Source of the DNA: Advenella alkanexedens
GTDB taxonomy: Bacteria; Pseudomonadota; Gammaproteobacteria; Burkholderiales; Burkholderiaceae_B
Direction: 5' to 3'
Assembly: GCF_019132845.1 (NCBI RefSeq)
Contig: NZ_JAHSPR010000004.1
Location: forward strand, 1-64,000
DNA length: 64,000 nt
Under the pieces are notes generated by a model. That model worked only from the letters and a program-made list of their open reading frames with translations. It was not told where the DNA came from and did no database searches. Position numbers and translations under genes: made by a program. This document shows positions 36,706 through 46,419 of this stretch, one piece after another. Position 1 is the stretch's first letter. The number at the start of each line of letters is the position of its first letter.

Positions 36706-38115
36706 TTACAACTGTACATGTTCCTGAATATATGAACGAACCAGTTCAACATTACAGTCCATGACAGTGACTTTCTGCGGCAAGTCAGCCAATCCTTTCA
36801 GGTGCTCGGGAACCGGTGCCGGCTGGCCAATCGCCTCCTGAATGGTCTCACTGAACTTGGCCGGCAGGGCTGTTTCAAGAACCAACATGGGAATACCTTC
36901 TTCCTGGTACTGACGGGCCACTTTTACGGCATCAGCCGTATGCGGATCGATCAGCACACCTTCCTGCTCGTAAACCGTTTTAATGGTTTGCAGACGATCT
37001 GCATGAGAACTTTGACCACCCACAAAGCCGAATTTATCTTCAAACAGGGGTTTAAGATCGCTCAGGTCAAATGAACCGTTACGCTCGAGAGATTCCCACA
37101 AGCCCTTGACCTTGCTGGCATCCTGACCGACGAGATCATAAACAAAACGCTCGAAATTGGAGGCTTTGGAAATATCCATGGATGGGCTGGAAGTGGCAAA
37201 GGTTTGCTCGGCAGAACGGGGCTTGTACACTCCGGTTCGGAAAAATTCTTCGAGAACATTGTTTTCATTGGTGGCCAGCACCAGACGACGTACTGGCAAA
37301 CCCATACTGCGGGCAATGTGCCCCGAAAGGATATTACCGAAATTACCGGAAGGCACCGCAAAGGAAACCTGTTGGTCATCCTGGCTGGTGGCACGCAGCC
37401 AGGCCCAGAAATAATAAACCACCTGTGCCGAAATACGGGCCCAGTTAATGGAGTTTACTGCACCAAGATGATACTTTTCCTTGAATTCAAGGTCTGAGGC
37501 CAACACTTTGACGATATCCTGGCAATCATCAAAAACACCACGCACGGACAGATTATGGATATTTTCGTCTTGCAGGGAATACATCTGCGCACGCTGAAAA
37601 TCACTCATCCGCCCATAGGGGGACAACATGAAAACCGAGATCCCTTTTTTGCCGCGCAAAGCATATTCAGCCGCAGAGCCCGTATCACCAGAGGTGGCAC
37701 CCAGAATATTGATGGTGGTGTTTTTACGCGCCAGCACATATTCAAACACCTGACCCAGAAACTGCATGGCCATATCCTTGAAAGCCAAAGTGGGGCCTTC
37801 AGAAAGACCGATCAATGTCATTCCATTGGCAAGTGGCTTGAGCGGGACAATAGCTTCACTGCTAAACACCTGGCTGTTATAGGCCGCGTGAGTCAGCCTG
37901 GACAGGTCCTCTTCAGGAATATCGGTGATAAACAGTTTCAGCACCTGGGTAGCCAGGTCTGCATAGGAAAGATGTCGCCAGGAAGCAAGCGTTTCACGGC
38001 TTACCTGGGGCAGACTTTCTGGCATGGCCAGACCACCGTCACGGGCCAGACCCTCTAGCAGGATTTCAGAAAAAGGAAGGGCTGCCATCCCACCACGGGT
38101 AGAAACATATCTCAT
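36706..38115 (-). CDS. thrC: Threonine synthase
   Basis: It converts O-phosphohomoserine to threonine with pyridoxal phosphate. The 469 residues match the long bacterial form. The PLP Lys lies in LAFKDMAMQFLG (about 107), and GATSGDTGSAAEYAL binds the phosphate. The start overlaps the hom stop by four bases, so hom and thrC are coupled. Last gene of alaC-hom-thrC. Confidence 0.95.
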   Translation of the reverse strand: MRYVSTRGGMAALPFSEILLEGLARDGGLAMPESLPQVSRETLASWRHLSYADLATQVLKLFITDIPEEDLSRLTHAAYNSQVFSSEAIVPLKPLANGMTLIGLSEGPTLAFKDMAMQFLGQVFEYVLARKNTTINILGATSGDTGSAAEYALRGKKGISVFMLSPYGRMSDFQRAQMYSLQDENIHNLSVRGVFDDCQDIVKVLASDLEFKEKYHLGAVNSINWARISAQVVYYFWAWLRATSQDDQQVSFAVPSGNFGNILSGHIARSMGLPVRRLVLATNENNVLEEFFRTGVYKPRSAEQTFATSSPSMDISKASNFERFVYDLVGQDASKVKGLWESLERNGSFDLSDLKPLFEDKFGFVGGQSSHADRLQTIKTVYEQEGVLIDPHTADAVKVARQYQEEGIPMLVLETALPAKFSETIQEAIGQPAPVPEHLKGLADLPQKVTVMDCNVELVRSYIQEHVQL

Positions 38116-39422
38116 GATAGATTTTCCAGTCGGATACGAGTTACAGAAGAATGGACAAAGCCAAGGTTTTCAATCATGCGAATGGCGTCAACCACATTGC
38201 CCTCGCGCGCTTCATGCGTAAGGATAATAATGGCCGCACTGCCCTCTCCTTTTTGCTCCTGCACCATGGAGTTGATGGAGATGGATTTATCTGCCAGGAT
38301 ACGAGTCAGATCAGCCAGCACGCCAGGACGGTCTTCAACGGTAAACCGCAAATAATAAGAAGTCCTGATTTCAGCAATGGGAAGAATATCAAAATCGGCC
38401 AATGCATTGGGCTGGAAAGCCAAATGCGGCACCCGGTTTTCAGGATCGGAGGTATGCATGCGGGTAACATCAACCAAATCCGCCACAACCGCAGATGCCG
38501 TTGGCTCGGCACCGGCACCGGCACCGTAATACAGGGTTTCGCCAATGGCATCACCCTTGACCAGCACCGCATTCATGGCGCCTTCCACATTGGCAATCAG
38601 TTTGGTGGCAGGCACCAGGGTTGGATGCACCCGCAGCTCGATGCCATTGGGACGACGCTTGGCAATGCCCAACAGCTTGATGCGATACCCCAGGCGCTCG
38701 GCATGGCTGATATCTTCCTGCTTCAGTGCGGTAATGCCTTCCACGTAGGCCTTGTCAAATTGAATGCGGATACCAAATGCCAAAGAGGCCAGCAAAGTCA
38801 ATTTATGTGCGGCATCGATCCCTTCCACATCGAAGGTGGGATCGGCTTCGGCGTAACCCAGGCGTTGCGCCTCGGACAGGACGGTTTCAAAGGGCAAGCC
38901 ACGCTGGCGCATTTCACTAAGAATGAAATTGGTGGTGCCATTGATAATACCGGCCACCCACTGGATACGGTTGGCGGTTAAGCCCTCACGAATCGCCTTG
39001 ACGATGGGAACCCCACCAGCCACGGCCGCTTCAAAGGCAACCATGACACCCTTCTTGCTGGCTGCGGCAAAAATTTCATTGCCGTGCATGGCCAGCAATG
39101 CCTTGTTGGCTGTTACCACGTGCTTGCCATTGGCAATGGCCTGCATGACCAGCTCACGTGCCAGGGTTTCGCCACCAATCAGCTCAACCACAATATCAAT
39201 CTCGGGATCGCTAACCAACCCCATCAGATCATCATCAACCGGCAAAGCTTCGCCAAAGACGGCTTTTGCCTTGGAGGGTGTGCGGGTAGCCACACGCACG
39301 ACTTCAATATCGCGACCGGCACGACGGGCAATTTCTTCAGCATTACGGGTTAACACTGAATAGGTCCCACCGCCCACTACACCAAAGCCCAGCAGGCCTA
39401 CCTTAATTGGCTTTAAATTCAT
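38112..39422 (-). CDS. hom: Homoserine dehydrogenase
   Basis: It reduces aspartate semialdehyde to homoserine, the branch point to threonine and methionine. 436 residues: N-terminal NAD(P) motif [11 protein letters not shown], catalytic-domain segment ANKALLA and [24 protein letters not shown], and a C-terminal ACT domain (about 355-430, beginning [15 protein letters not shown]) for threonine feedback. It overlaps both alaC and thrC by four bases. Confidence 0.95.
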   Translation of the reverse strand: MNLKPIKVGLLGFGVVGGGTYSVLTRNAEEIARRAGRDIEVVRVATRTPSKAKAVFGEALPVDDDLMGLVSDPEIDIVVELIGGETLARELVMQAIANGKHVVTANKALLAMHGNEIFAAASKKGVMVAFEAAVAGGVPIVKAIREGLTANRIQWVAGIINGTTNFILSEMRQRGLPFETVLSEAQRLGYAEADPTFDVEGIDAAHKLTLLASLAFGIRIQFDKAYVEGITALKQEDISHAERLGYRIKLLGIAKRRPNGIELRVHPTLVPATKLIANVEGAMNAVLVKGDAIGETLYYGAGAGAEPTASAVVADLVDVTRMHTSDPENRVPHLAFQPNALADFDILPIAEIRTSYYLRFTVEDRPGVLADLTRILADKSISINSMVQEQKGEGSAAIIILTHEAREGNVVDAIRMIENLGFVHSSVTRIRLENLS

Positions 39423-40606
39423 TTGAGATACCCGTCCTTCCTGAACATGTCCTTGATACCGCGTATAGCCTGGCGAGTGCGTTGCTCATTTTCGATCAGG
39501 GCAAAACGGACGTAGTTGTCACCATACTCACCAAAACCGATACCGGGAGAAACCGCCACTTTGGCCTCGGCCAGCAATTTTTTGGAGAATTCCAGTGAAC
39601 CCAAGTGCTTATAAGGCTCGGGGATCTCGGCCCATATATACATGGAGGCCTTGGGAACTTCAACCATCCAGCCAGCCTCATGCAAGCCCTTGCATAAAAC
39701 ATCACGACGCTTCTGATACTGGGCAACCACTTCCTTGACACAGTCCTGGGGACCTTCAAGCGCGGCAATGGCACCCACCTGGATGGGTGTGAAAGTACCA
39801 TAATCATGGTAACTTTTCATACGTGCCAGGGCACTGACAATTTCCTCATTACCCACCATGAATCCAATACGCCAGCCGGCCATGTTATAGCTTTTACTCA
39901 TGGTAAAGAACTCTACTGCCACGTCTTTGGCACCAGGCACCTGCATAATGGAGGGTGCCACATAGCCATCGAAAGTAATATCGGCATAAGCCAGGTCGTG
40001 CACAACAATAATGTCATGCTCCTTGGCCAGCTTTACCACGCGCTCAAAAAACGGCAAATCCACGCATTGTGCGGTTGGGTTGCTGGGAAAGCCCAGAATC
40101 ATCATTTTGGGCTTGGGAATGGATTCACGCACCGCCTTTTCGATTTCCTCAAAGAAGTCGGTGCCGGGTGTCATGGGCACGGAGCGGATATTGGCACCCG
40201 CAATGACCGCACCATAAATATGAATGGGATAACTGGGGTTGGGCACAAGAACGGTATCGCCACGATCAAGAGTCGCCAGCATTAAATGTGCCAGACCCTC
40301 TTTGGAACCAATAGTGACAATCGCTTCCTTGTCGGGATCAAAAGAAATTTGATAGCGATGTAAATACCAGTCGGTGATGGCCTTGCGCAAACGCGGAATC
40401 CCCTTGGAAACCGAATAACCATGCGTATTGGGTCGTTCGGCCGCCTCTACCATTTTCTTGACAATGTGCTCGGGAGTGGGGCCGTCCGGGTTACCCATGG
40501 ACATATCGATAATATCTTCGCCACGCCGGCGCGCCGCCATTTTAAGCTCTCCGGTGATATTGAAAACATACGGAGGAAGTCGCTCTATACGTGGAAAATG
40601 CCTCAT
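39419..40606 (-). CDS. alaC: PLP-dependent aminotransferase (AlaC-type)
   Basis: A fold-type I aminotransferase, likely making alanine from pyruvate and glutamate. The 395-residue protein begins [16 protein letters not shown] as in AlaC, with [18 protein letters not shown], and the PLP Lys in [15 protein letters not shown] (about 242). The frame is open 43 codons further upstream, but ATG 40606 has AAGGTG six to eight bases before it and fits the family. It heads the operon with hom and thrC, a conserved order in betaproteobacteria, so it may alternatively serve threonine-family metabolism. Confidence 0.9.
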   Translation of the reverse strand: MRHFPRIERLPPYVFNITGELKMAARRRGEDIIDMSMGNPDGPTPEHIVKKMVEAAERPNTHGYSVSKGIPRLRKAITDWYLHRYQISFDPDKEAIVTIGSKEGLAHLMLATLDRGDTVLVPNPSYPIHIYGAVIAGANIRSVPMTPGTDFFEEIEKAVRESIPKPKMMILGFPSNPTAQCVDLPFFERVVKLAKEHDIIVVHDLAYADITFDGYVAPSIMQVPGAKDVAVEFFTMSKSYNMAGWRIGFMVGNEEIVSALARMKSYHDYGTFTPIQVGAIAALEGPQDCVKEVVAQYQKRRDVLCKGLHEAGWMVEVPKASMYIWAEIPEPYKHLGSLEFSKKLLAEAKVAVSPGIGFGEYGDNYVRFALIENEQRTRQAIRGIKDMFRKDGYLK

Positions 40607-40853
40607 GGCCAACACCTTTTTAAACAAAAATAAATAAAACGCAATAAAACCTATTAATCTAGCGCATATGAACTGCATGATCAAATAGTTTTGGGCGGTT
40701 AGGTAAAAATTTGTATAAAAACATCTTTTTTCCATTTTAATGCAGGAATAGATCGATAATCACATAACAGGCATTCAATTGCCATGATGTCCGTCCAGCC
40801 ATCACAAACATGAAATATAGATAGAATATGATTAGTACGCATAAGGAGAAAAA

Positions 40854-41306
40854 GTGCAATTACAGAAAGTTGAACGCTCTGCTTTGAATACCGTTACGCG
40901 ATATGGTGACAATCATATTGATGTTAACGATATCCGCTATGAAAACGCCATCTGTTTCAAACCCGAGGGTCCAATAAACACCTGGCCGGTCACAAAAGTT
41001 TCGGACATCACGACCGAGTTGCTGGAACTGGCTGCCGGTGTGACTGCCAAACACGCCAGTGCCCTGGATTTTCTGGACGATAACGCCCCTGCCTCTTATG
41101 ATAATGCCCCTGATATCCTGCTTGTTGGAACCGGTGCAAAACAGGTGTTTATTTCACCCCAAATACTGGCTCCCTTATTAAAAGCCGGAATTGGCATTGA
41201 ATGCATGGATTCACAGGCTGCAGCACGCACCTATAATGTGTTAATGTCAGAAGGACGCAATGTTGCCGTCGCACTAATGTTGAACGAAGACAAAGGAAAT
41301 AATTGA
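40854..41306 (+). CDS. Mth938-like domain protein (DUF498)
   Basis: A 150-residue protein of the Mth938-like/DUF498 family, related to the mitochondrial complex I assembly factor NDUFAF3; its bacterial role is unknown. Motifs: ILLVGTGAKQVFISP and GIGIECMDSQAAARTYNVLMSEGRNVAVALML, typical of the family. The start is GTG with a strong AAGGAGA seven bases upstream. The stop codon is directly followed by the bcp ATG. Divergent from alaC across a 247-base AT-rich region with no other recognisable feature. Confidence 0.88.
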   Translation: MQLQKVERSALNTVTRYGDNHIDVNDIRYENAICFKPEGPINTWPVTKVSDITTELLELAAGVTAKHASALDFLDDNAPASYDNAPDILLVGTGAKQVFISPQILAPLLKAGIGIECMDSQAAARTYNVLMSEGRNVAVALMLNEDKGNN

Positions 41307-41783
41307 ATGAGTGATTTACCCGTTGTGGGAGAAAAAGCACCGGCATTCAAGGCGGAAAGCCATCTGGGGCCCATTGACCTGAATGCACTCAAGGGCAAAA
41401 ATGTCGTCCTGTATTTTTACCCGAAAGACAACACGCCCGGATGCACCGTTGAAGCCCAGGACTTTCGTGACCGATATGAGCAGTTCCAGGCGTTGAATAC
41501 GGAAATTATTGGTGTTTCACGCGACTCCCTGAAAACACACACCAATTTCAGTAACAAACATGAATTGCCCTTCCCCCTGATTGCCGATCCTGAAGAGCAA
41601 TTATGTACGCAATTTGGTGTCATGAAACTGAAGAACATGTATGGCAAACAGGTCAGGGGCATTGAACGCAGCACCTTCCTGATCAACAGCCAGGGAATTC
41701 TGGTGCAGGCGTGGCGCGGCCTGAAAGTACCCGGCCATGCCGACATGGTACTTGAAGCCGTCAAGGACATTGCCACCCACTAA
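41307..41783 (+). CDS. bcp: Peroxiredoxin BCP/PrxQ
   Basis: A thiol peroxidase that reduces hydrogen peroxide and organic peroxides. 158 residues with the peroxidatic Cys46 in TPGCTVEAQDF and the downstream R of the active site in GIERSTFLI. The usual second Cys five residues later (E. coli Bcp) is replaced; the only other cysteine is Cys100, which could be the resolving residue, as in PrxQ proteins with a distant partner. It starts directly after the DUF498 gene. Confidence 0.93.
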   Translation: MSDLPVVGEKAPAFKAESHLGPIDLNALKGKNVVLYFYPKDNTPGCTVEAQDFRDRYEQFQALNTEIIGVSRDSLKTHTNFSNKHELPFPLIADPEEQLCTQFGVMKLKNMYGKQVRGIERSTFLINSQGILVQAWRGLKVPGHADMVLEAVKDIATH

Positions 41784-41796
41784 GCCAACCCATTTA

Positions 41797-41816
41797 CTGC
41801 ATGCCTGTGCATGCAG
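41797..41816 (+). other. Hairpin between bcp and phoH
   Basis: A perfect 8-bp stem CTGCATGC/GCATGCAG with a 4-base loop lies in the 59-base gap. No T run follows, so it is not a standard terminator; it could partly stop or stabilise the bcp transcript. Confidence 0.4.
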
Positions 41817-41842
41817 GCAAACCCGGAACAAGAGTATAACGA

Positions 41843-43564
41843 ATGCCACTACCCAAGTTGCCTACGAAACCTGCCGATACGATTGATATTAGCACCATCG
41901 CCACACCCAAACCCAGGGCAACCGCCACGGCAGCCCGTGCACGCCCCAAAGCCAGTGCCACCAAGGCCACGGCTGCGGCAACCGAAGTCGTGGCTGATGT
42001 TGCCCAAGCAGCAAAAACCTCACGCCCGGCCACCACAACCGCCGCCGGTAAAACTGCAACCAAGAGCGTGAGCGAAAGCGTGGAAAGCAAACAAGCCGCG
42101 CCAGGCACCACCAAAACCACGGCAACAAAAAACCAGGCGACAAAAAAAACAACCCGCAAAACAACAAACACCGCCACTACGGAAACCAAAAAACTGTTTG
42201 TACTCGATACCAATGTATTGTTACACGACCCCTCTTCGCTGTTCCGTTTTCAGGAGCACGATATTTTCCTGCCCATGATGACCCTCGAAGAGCTGGATCA
42301 TCATAAAAAAGGCATGACTGAAGTTGCCCGTAATGCCCGGCAGGTCAGCCGCTCCCTGGATGCCCTGGCGGCCGAAACCGACGATATCCTGCATGGCATG
42401 AGGCTGGATGTCTTGGGCAATAAGGATGCAACCGGCCTGCTGCTGTTCCAGACTTCAAACATGGAAAGCGATCTGGGCATCAGCCTGCCCACCGGCAAGG
42501 CTGACAATATGATCCTGAGTGTCGTGCAAACCCTGCAAAAGCAACACCCCAAACGACAGGTCATTCTGGTCTCCAAAGACATCAACATGCGTCTGAAGGC
42601 ACGCGCCCTTGGCATGGAAGCCGAGGACTACCTGAACGACCACTCACTTGAAGACTCAGACCTGCTGTACGATGGCATTATGCAATTGCCGGCCAACTTC
42701 TGGTCTCGGCATGGTAAAGATGTGGAATCCTGGATGCAAGGAGGCACCACCTACTACAAGATCAAAGGGCCGCTGTGCCCCGAATTCATTATCAATGAAT
42801 TTGTATATCTTGAAGGCGACACCCCTTTATATGCACAAGTCAAGGAAGTGAGCGGTAAAACCGCTGTGTTAGCCACTTTGCGCGACTACACGCATAAAAA
42901 GAATAATGTCTGGGGAGTCACGGCACGCAATCGTGAACAGAACTTTGCCCTCAATCTGCTCATGAATCCCGACTGTGATTTTGTTTCTCTTCTGGGCCAG
43001 GCAGGCACAGGAAAAACACTTCTTGCATTGGCATCAGGGCTTACACAGGTACTTGAAACAAAACGTTATAGCGAAATCATCATGACCAGGGTCACTGTTC
43101 CCGTGGGTGAAGACATTGGCTTTTTGCCCGGAACTGAAGAAGAAAAAATGCAACCCTGGATGGGCGCCCTTGAAGACAACCTGGAATTCCTGAATTCCGG
43201 CATTCACACAGAAGCCGGTGACTGGGATCGCAGCGCCAGCAAAGAATTCATCAAATCGCATATCAAGGTCAAATCGCTTAACTTCATGCGTGGACGCACT
43301 TTCCTGAATAAATTTCTCATTATTGATGAGGCCCAGAACCTGACACCCAAACAAATGAAAACCCTCATTACGCGGGCAGGTCCTGGCACCAAGATTGTGT
43401 GCCTGGGTAATATCGCCCAAATTGACACCCCTTATTTAACCGAAGGCAGTTCAGGACTGACCTATGTGGTGGACCGCTTTAAAGGATGGTCCCATTCAGG
43501 GCATGTCACCCTGCAAAAAGGTGAGCGCTCACGCCTGGCCGACTACGCCAGCGATGCACTATAG
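41843..43564 (+). CDS. PhoH-family ATPase with PIN domain
   Basis: The 573-residue protein has three parts. Residues 1-117 are a disordered, Ala/Thr/Lys-rich region. A PIN nuclease-type domain starts at LFVLDTNVLLHD (about 118) and keeps the acidic residues (VLDTN, LEELD). The PhoH ATPase domain (about 350-560) shows Walker A GQAGTGKT and Walker B FLIIDEAQN. This is the PhoH2 architecture, linked to RNA unwinding and cleavage. The long basic N-terminal region is unusual compared with the family core. It is cotranscribed with, or close behind, bcp, and ends at a strong terminator. Confidence 0.9.
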   Translation: MPLPKLPTKPADTIDISTIATPKPRATATAARARPKASATKATAAATEVVADVAQAAKTSRPATTTAAGKTATKSVSESVESKQAAPGTTKTTATKNQATKKTTRKTTNTATTETKKLFVLDTNVLLHDPSSLFRFQEHDIFLPMMTLEELDHHKKGMTEVARNARQVSRSLDALAAETDDILHGMRLDVLGNKDATGLLLFQTSNMESDLGISLPTGKADNMILSVVQTLQKQHPKRQVILVSKDINMRLKARALGMEAEDYLNDHSLEDSDLLYDGIMQLPANFWSRHGKDVESWMQGGTTYYKIKGPLCPEFIINEFVYLEGDTPLYAQVKEVSGKTAVLATLRDYTHKKNNVWGVTARNREQNFALNLLMNPDCDFVSLLGQAGTGKTLLALASGLTQVLETKRYSEIIMTRVTVPVGEDIGFLPGTEEEKMQPWMGALEDNLEFLNSGIHTEAGDWDRSASKEFIKSHIKVKSLNFMRGRTFLNKFLIIDEAQNLTPKQMKTLITRAGPGTKIVCLGNIAQIDTPYLTEGSSGLTYVVDRFKGWSHSGHVTLQKGERSRLADYASDAL

Positions 43565-43602
43565 GAAATAATTGCACCCCTGAATTATTATTGTGGTATA
43601 AA

Positions 43603-43638
43603 AATAAAACCTGCGATCTTTCGTTCGCAGGTTTTATT
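43603..43638. terminator. Bidirectional terminator between phoH and dnaB
   Basis: A perfect 14-bp stem (AATAAAACCTGCGA and its complement) with an 8-base loop carries A-rich and T-rich flanks inside the stem, serving the convergent phoH and dnaB genes. Confidence 0.9.
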
Positions 43639-43679
43639 ATGGGTACCCAATTCTGCTGCCACCCATATTTCAGGCAGGC

Positions 43680-45071
43680 TTAATCCGCAATAAAGCTGTC
43701 ACCGGAACCCATATAATTAAGAAACTTGGTGCTTTCACCGGCAAAGGTCATTTTCACGGTACCGATAGGTCCATTCCGCTGCTTGCCAATAATGATCTCG
43801 GCCGTCCCCTTATCCGGGGTTTCCGGGTGATAAACCTCATCACGATAGATAAACAGAATTAAATCGGCATCCTGCTCAATCGCTCCTGATTCACGCAGGT
43901 CACTCATGATGGGTCGTTTATTGGTTCGCTGTTCAAGACTGCGGTTAAGCTGGGACAACGCAATCACCGGACAGTTCAGCTCACGTGCCAGCCCCTTCAA
44001 AGAGCGACTGATTTCAGAAATTTCAGCTGTCCTGTTTTCGTTCTTGCCACCACTGCCGCTGCCTGACATCAACTGCAGGTAGTCGATAATAATTACGCCC
44101 AGTTGGCCGCATTTACGGGTAAGCCGTCGGGCACGGGCACGAAGATCAATGGGGTTCAAGCCTGGCGTTTCATCGATGAAAATCTGCGCATTTTGCATCA
44201 ACTGCATGGCATGGGTGATTTTTGGCCAGTCATCGTCCAGCAGGCGCCCGGTACGCATACGTTGCTGATCAAGACGCCCCACCGAGCCCAGCATACGGGC
44301 CGCCAGCTGAACCGCGCCCATTTCCATGGAAAAAACCGCCACCGGCAAGCCCTGGTCAATAGCCACGTGCTCACCAATATTCATGGAAAACGAGGTTTTA
44401 CCCATGGATGGACGGCCCGCAACAATAATGAGATCGCCGGGGTGCATGCCAGAGGTTTTCCGATCAAGATCCACAAATCCGGTCGGTACACCCGTCACAT
44501 CCGAGACATTGTCGCGATGTGCCAGTTCATCGATCCGATCCACCACATCAATCAGCAACTTGCTCATTTCATGGAAATCATTCTCGCTGCGGGTACCCTC
44601 TTGAGCGATCTTGAAAATCCGGGCCTCTGCCTCATCCAGTAACTGACGCGCTTCCTTGCCTTTGGGGTTCAGGGCCTCGGAGGCAATTTCATCGGCAATA
44701 CTAACCAGTTTTCGCAACATGGCCCGTTCGCGGACAATTTCCGCATAACGCCGAATATTGGCAGCCGAAGGCGTATTCTGGGCCAAGGCATTCAGATAAG
44801 CCAGACCACCTATTTCCTCTGCCTTGCCTTCGGTTTCCAGGGATTCGTAAATAGTGACGACGTCTGCCGGCCTGTCCAGGTTTATGATTTTACAGACATG
44901 ACGCCAAATGACACGATGATCATGACGATAAAAATCATCTTCACTCAGAATATCCGAAATATACTCAAGTGCCGAGTTATCCAATAACAAACCACCCAGC
45001 ACCGACTGCTCGGCCTCTATGGAATGAGGAGGCAGGCGAAGTGATTCAATTTGAGGGTCGACTACATTCAT
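43680..45071 (-). CDS. dnaB: Replicative DNA helicase DnaB
   Basis: Hexameric helicase of the replication fork. 463 residues: N-terminal DnaG-binding domain (PPHSIEAEQSVLGGLLLD), and a RecA-like C-terminal domain with Walker A GRPSMGKTS (about 210), Walker B IIIDYLQLM and the arginine finger region SDLRESGAIEQDAD. The frame is open 39 codons further upstream, but those residues (a hydrophobic stretch encoded by AT-rich repeats) are not DnaB-like; ATG 45071 directly precedes the conserved domain. Downstream of rplI, in the standard rpsF-priB-rpsR-rplI-dnaB order, yet a terminator lies between. Confidence 0.95.
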   Translation of the reverse strand: MNVVDPQIESLRLPPHSIEAEQSVLGGLLLDNSALEYISDILSEDDFYRHDHRVIWRHVCKIINLDRPADVVTIYESLETEGKAEEIGGLAYLNALAQNTPSAANIRRYAEIVRERAMLRKLVSIADEIASEALNPKGKEARQLLDEAEARIFKIAQEGTRSENDFHEMSKLLIDVVDRIDELAHRDNVSDVTGVPTGFVDLDRKTSGMHPGDLIIVAGRPSMGKTSFSMNIGEHVAIDQGLPVAVFSMEMGAVQLAARMLGSVGRLDQQRMRTGRLLDDDWPKITHAMQLMQNAQIFIDETPGLNPIDLRARARRLTRKCGQLGVIIIDYLQLMSGSGSGGKNENRTAEISEISRSLKGLARELNCPVIALSQLNRSLEQRTNKRPIMSDLRESGAIEQDADLILFIYRDEVYHPETPDKGTAEIIIGKQRNGPIGTVKMTFAGESTKFLNYMGSGDSFIAD

Positions 45072-45138
45072 GCTGTTTACAATATGGGACGTGTTGAACG
45101 ATGCGCGCAAAGCTTGCGCGTAAAGAAAGAAGATGCAA

Positions 45139-45174
45139 AATACAAGGATAATAAATACAAGGATAATATTATCC
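45139..45174. repeat. 15-bp tandem repeat plus palindrome upstream of dnaB
   Basis: AATACAAGGATAATA occurs twice head-to-tail (45139-45153, 45154-45168). The second copy runs into the perfect palindrome GGATAATATTATCC (45161-45174). It sits in the 5' region of dnaB, 68-103 bases before the start codon, where a promoter or regulator site is expected. Confidence 0.7.
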
Positions 45175-45200
45175 GATGCAACCTCCAAGTATATACGTAA

Positions 45201-45224
45201 AAAAGCCGGCTATTGCCGGCTTTT
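45201..45224 (-). terminator. Terminator after rplI
   Basis: A 10-bp stem AAAAGCCGGC/GCCGGCTTTT with a TATT loop lies about 30 bases past the rplI stop. The T-rich end on the minus strand makes it a good terminator, though symmetrical. Confidence 0.85.
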
Positions 45225-45254
45225 ACAAGCTTGACAGTTTTAAAAAGCTGTCTG

Positions 45255-45710
45255 TTAAGCCATATCACCTTGAACTGCAACGGTGATTTCAGCATTAACG
45301 TCTGCATGCAGGTGAACCTGAACAGGATACTCTCCAACAGCTTTCAGGGCACCATCCAGCAAACGAACCTGTTGTTTCTCAACAGACTCAAAACCGGCAG
45401 CAACCAGGGCGGCAGCAATATCCATGTTGGTAACAGAACCGAACAGACGACCGTCCACACCGGCTTTCTGGTTGATGGTCAGGACAAAACCGTTCAGTTT
45501 TTCACAAACAGCTTGTGCAGCTGCCAGTTTTTCAGCCTGTGCTTTTTCCAGTTCTGCACGACGTGCCTCGAACTCTTTCAATGCGGCTTCTGTCGCGCGG
45601 CGGGCTTTTTTCTGAGGGATCAGGAAATTGCGTGCGTAACCGTCACGAACACGAACAACCTCACCCAGGTTACCCAAATTGCCGATTTTTTCTAGCAAAA
45701 TAACTTGCAT
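45255..45710 (-). CDS. rplI: 50S ribosomal protein L9
   Basis: A large-subunit protein that binds 23S rRNA near the L1 stalk. 151 residues: N-terminal [30 protein letters not shown] motif region, a long connecting helix and the C-terminal RNA-binding domain. AAGGA precedes the ATG. It follows rpsR by 16 bases. Confidence 0.97.
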   Translation of the reverse strand: MQVILLEKIGNLGNLGEVVRVRDGYARNFLIPQKKARRATEAALKEFEARRAELEKAQAEKLAAAQAVCEKLNGFVLTINQKAGVDGRLFGSVTNMDIAAALVAAGFESVEKQQVRLLDGALKAVGEYPVQVHLHADVNAEITVAVQGDMA

Positions 45711-45726
45711 GATTAATAATCCTTAA

Positions 45727-46002
45727 TTATTTGTGGTTGTCAGTGTATGGAAGCAAAGCCAGGAAACGGGCACGCTTGATAGCTGTATCAAGCTGGCGCT
45801 GGTAGTTTGCTTTTGTACCTGTTAAACGGGCAGGAATGATTTTGCCAGTTTCTGTAATGAAGTCGCGCAGTGTATCGACATCTTTGTAATCGACTTCTTC
45901 AACACCTGCTGCTGTAAAGCGGCAGAATTTACGACGTTTGAACAATGGATTTTGCTGCGTGAATTTGCTGCGTTTGTCCTTGCCTTTTTTCATGAAAGCC
46001 AT
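45727..46002 (-). CDS. rpsR: 30S ribosomal protein S18
   Basis: It pairs with S6 on the small-subunit platform. 91 residues from ATG 46002 ([11 protein letters not shown]), with the conserved FKRRKFCRF and [18 protein letters not shown] regions. A 15-codon upstream extension is open but overlaps the spacer and is not S18-like; AAAGG lies about nine bases before the chosen ATG. Confidence 0.96.
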   Translation of the reverse strand: MAFMKKGKDKRSKFTQQNPLFKRRKFCRFTAAGVEEVDYKDVDTLRDFITETGKIIPARLTGTKANYQRQLDTAIKRARFLALLPYTDNHK

Positions 46003-46078
46003 GATTTGTGCCTTTATTCGTGTGTGAGGCCTGGGCCTCGAATTCATAAAAGAGCTTTATGCCCTGAACTTAAGTATT

Positions 46079-46402
46079 TCAGACAGTAGGGTGAACCATT
46101 GCAACAGCATTTGATGGAAACTGGACGCTCTGGATATGCAGAATGACACGTCCGGAATTTTTACGCGCCTGAGCCAAAAAGCCCTTGACACGCACTTCAC
46201 TTCCCAATGCAAGACCCGACATCACCATAGCGGTTTCTCCGAGTACTCTTGCATGAATGATCAACTCAATCATGCGTGGATGTGAAGCTTCAATGATTTC
46301 CGATTGATGCTGAAGCACAAGATCCAGTGCCGGCAAGCCCGCCGGTGTATGCCTTAACGGCTTGACCTCCAGTAGCCTGGCCTGCAATTGAACCTGGTTC
46401 AC
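46079..46402 (-). CDS. priB: Primosomal replication protein PriB
   Basis: A dimeric single-stranded-DNA-binding OB-fold protein that helps PriA reload DnaB at stalled forks. 107 residues, with the N-terminal strand NQVQLQARLLEVKPLRHTPAGLP and central LVLQHQS, and GLALGSEVRVKGFLAQ resembling the single-strand-binding family. The start is GTG 46402; a TTG two codons upstream is possible. It lies between rpsF and rpsR, its usual place in beta/gammaproteobacteria. Confidence 0.9.
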   Translation of the reverse strand: MNQVQLQARLLEVKPLRHTPAGLPALDLVLQHQSEIIEASHPRMIELIIHARVLGETAMVMSGLALGSEVRVKGFLAQARKNSGRVILHIQSVQFPSNAVAMVHPTV

Positions 46403-46419
46403 AAACAATAACCAGCTGA

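Noticed and set aside
40607-40735. 43-codon extension of the aminotransferase
   Set aside because: Hydrophobic, AT-rich sequence without family match; ATG 40606 has a good ribosome binding site.
41794-42213. Hydrophobic frame antisense to the PhoH leader
   Set aside because: It is the mirror of the Ala/Thr/Lys-rich codons (read as Val/Ala/Leu); no independent signal.
45072-45188. Hydrophobic N-terminal extension of DnaB (possible membrane anchor)
   Set aside because: The stretch is encoded by the AT-rich tandem repeat in the promoter region; DnaB homologs start at the chosen ATG.
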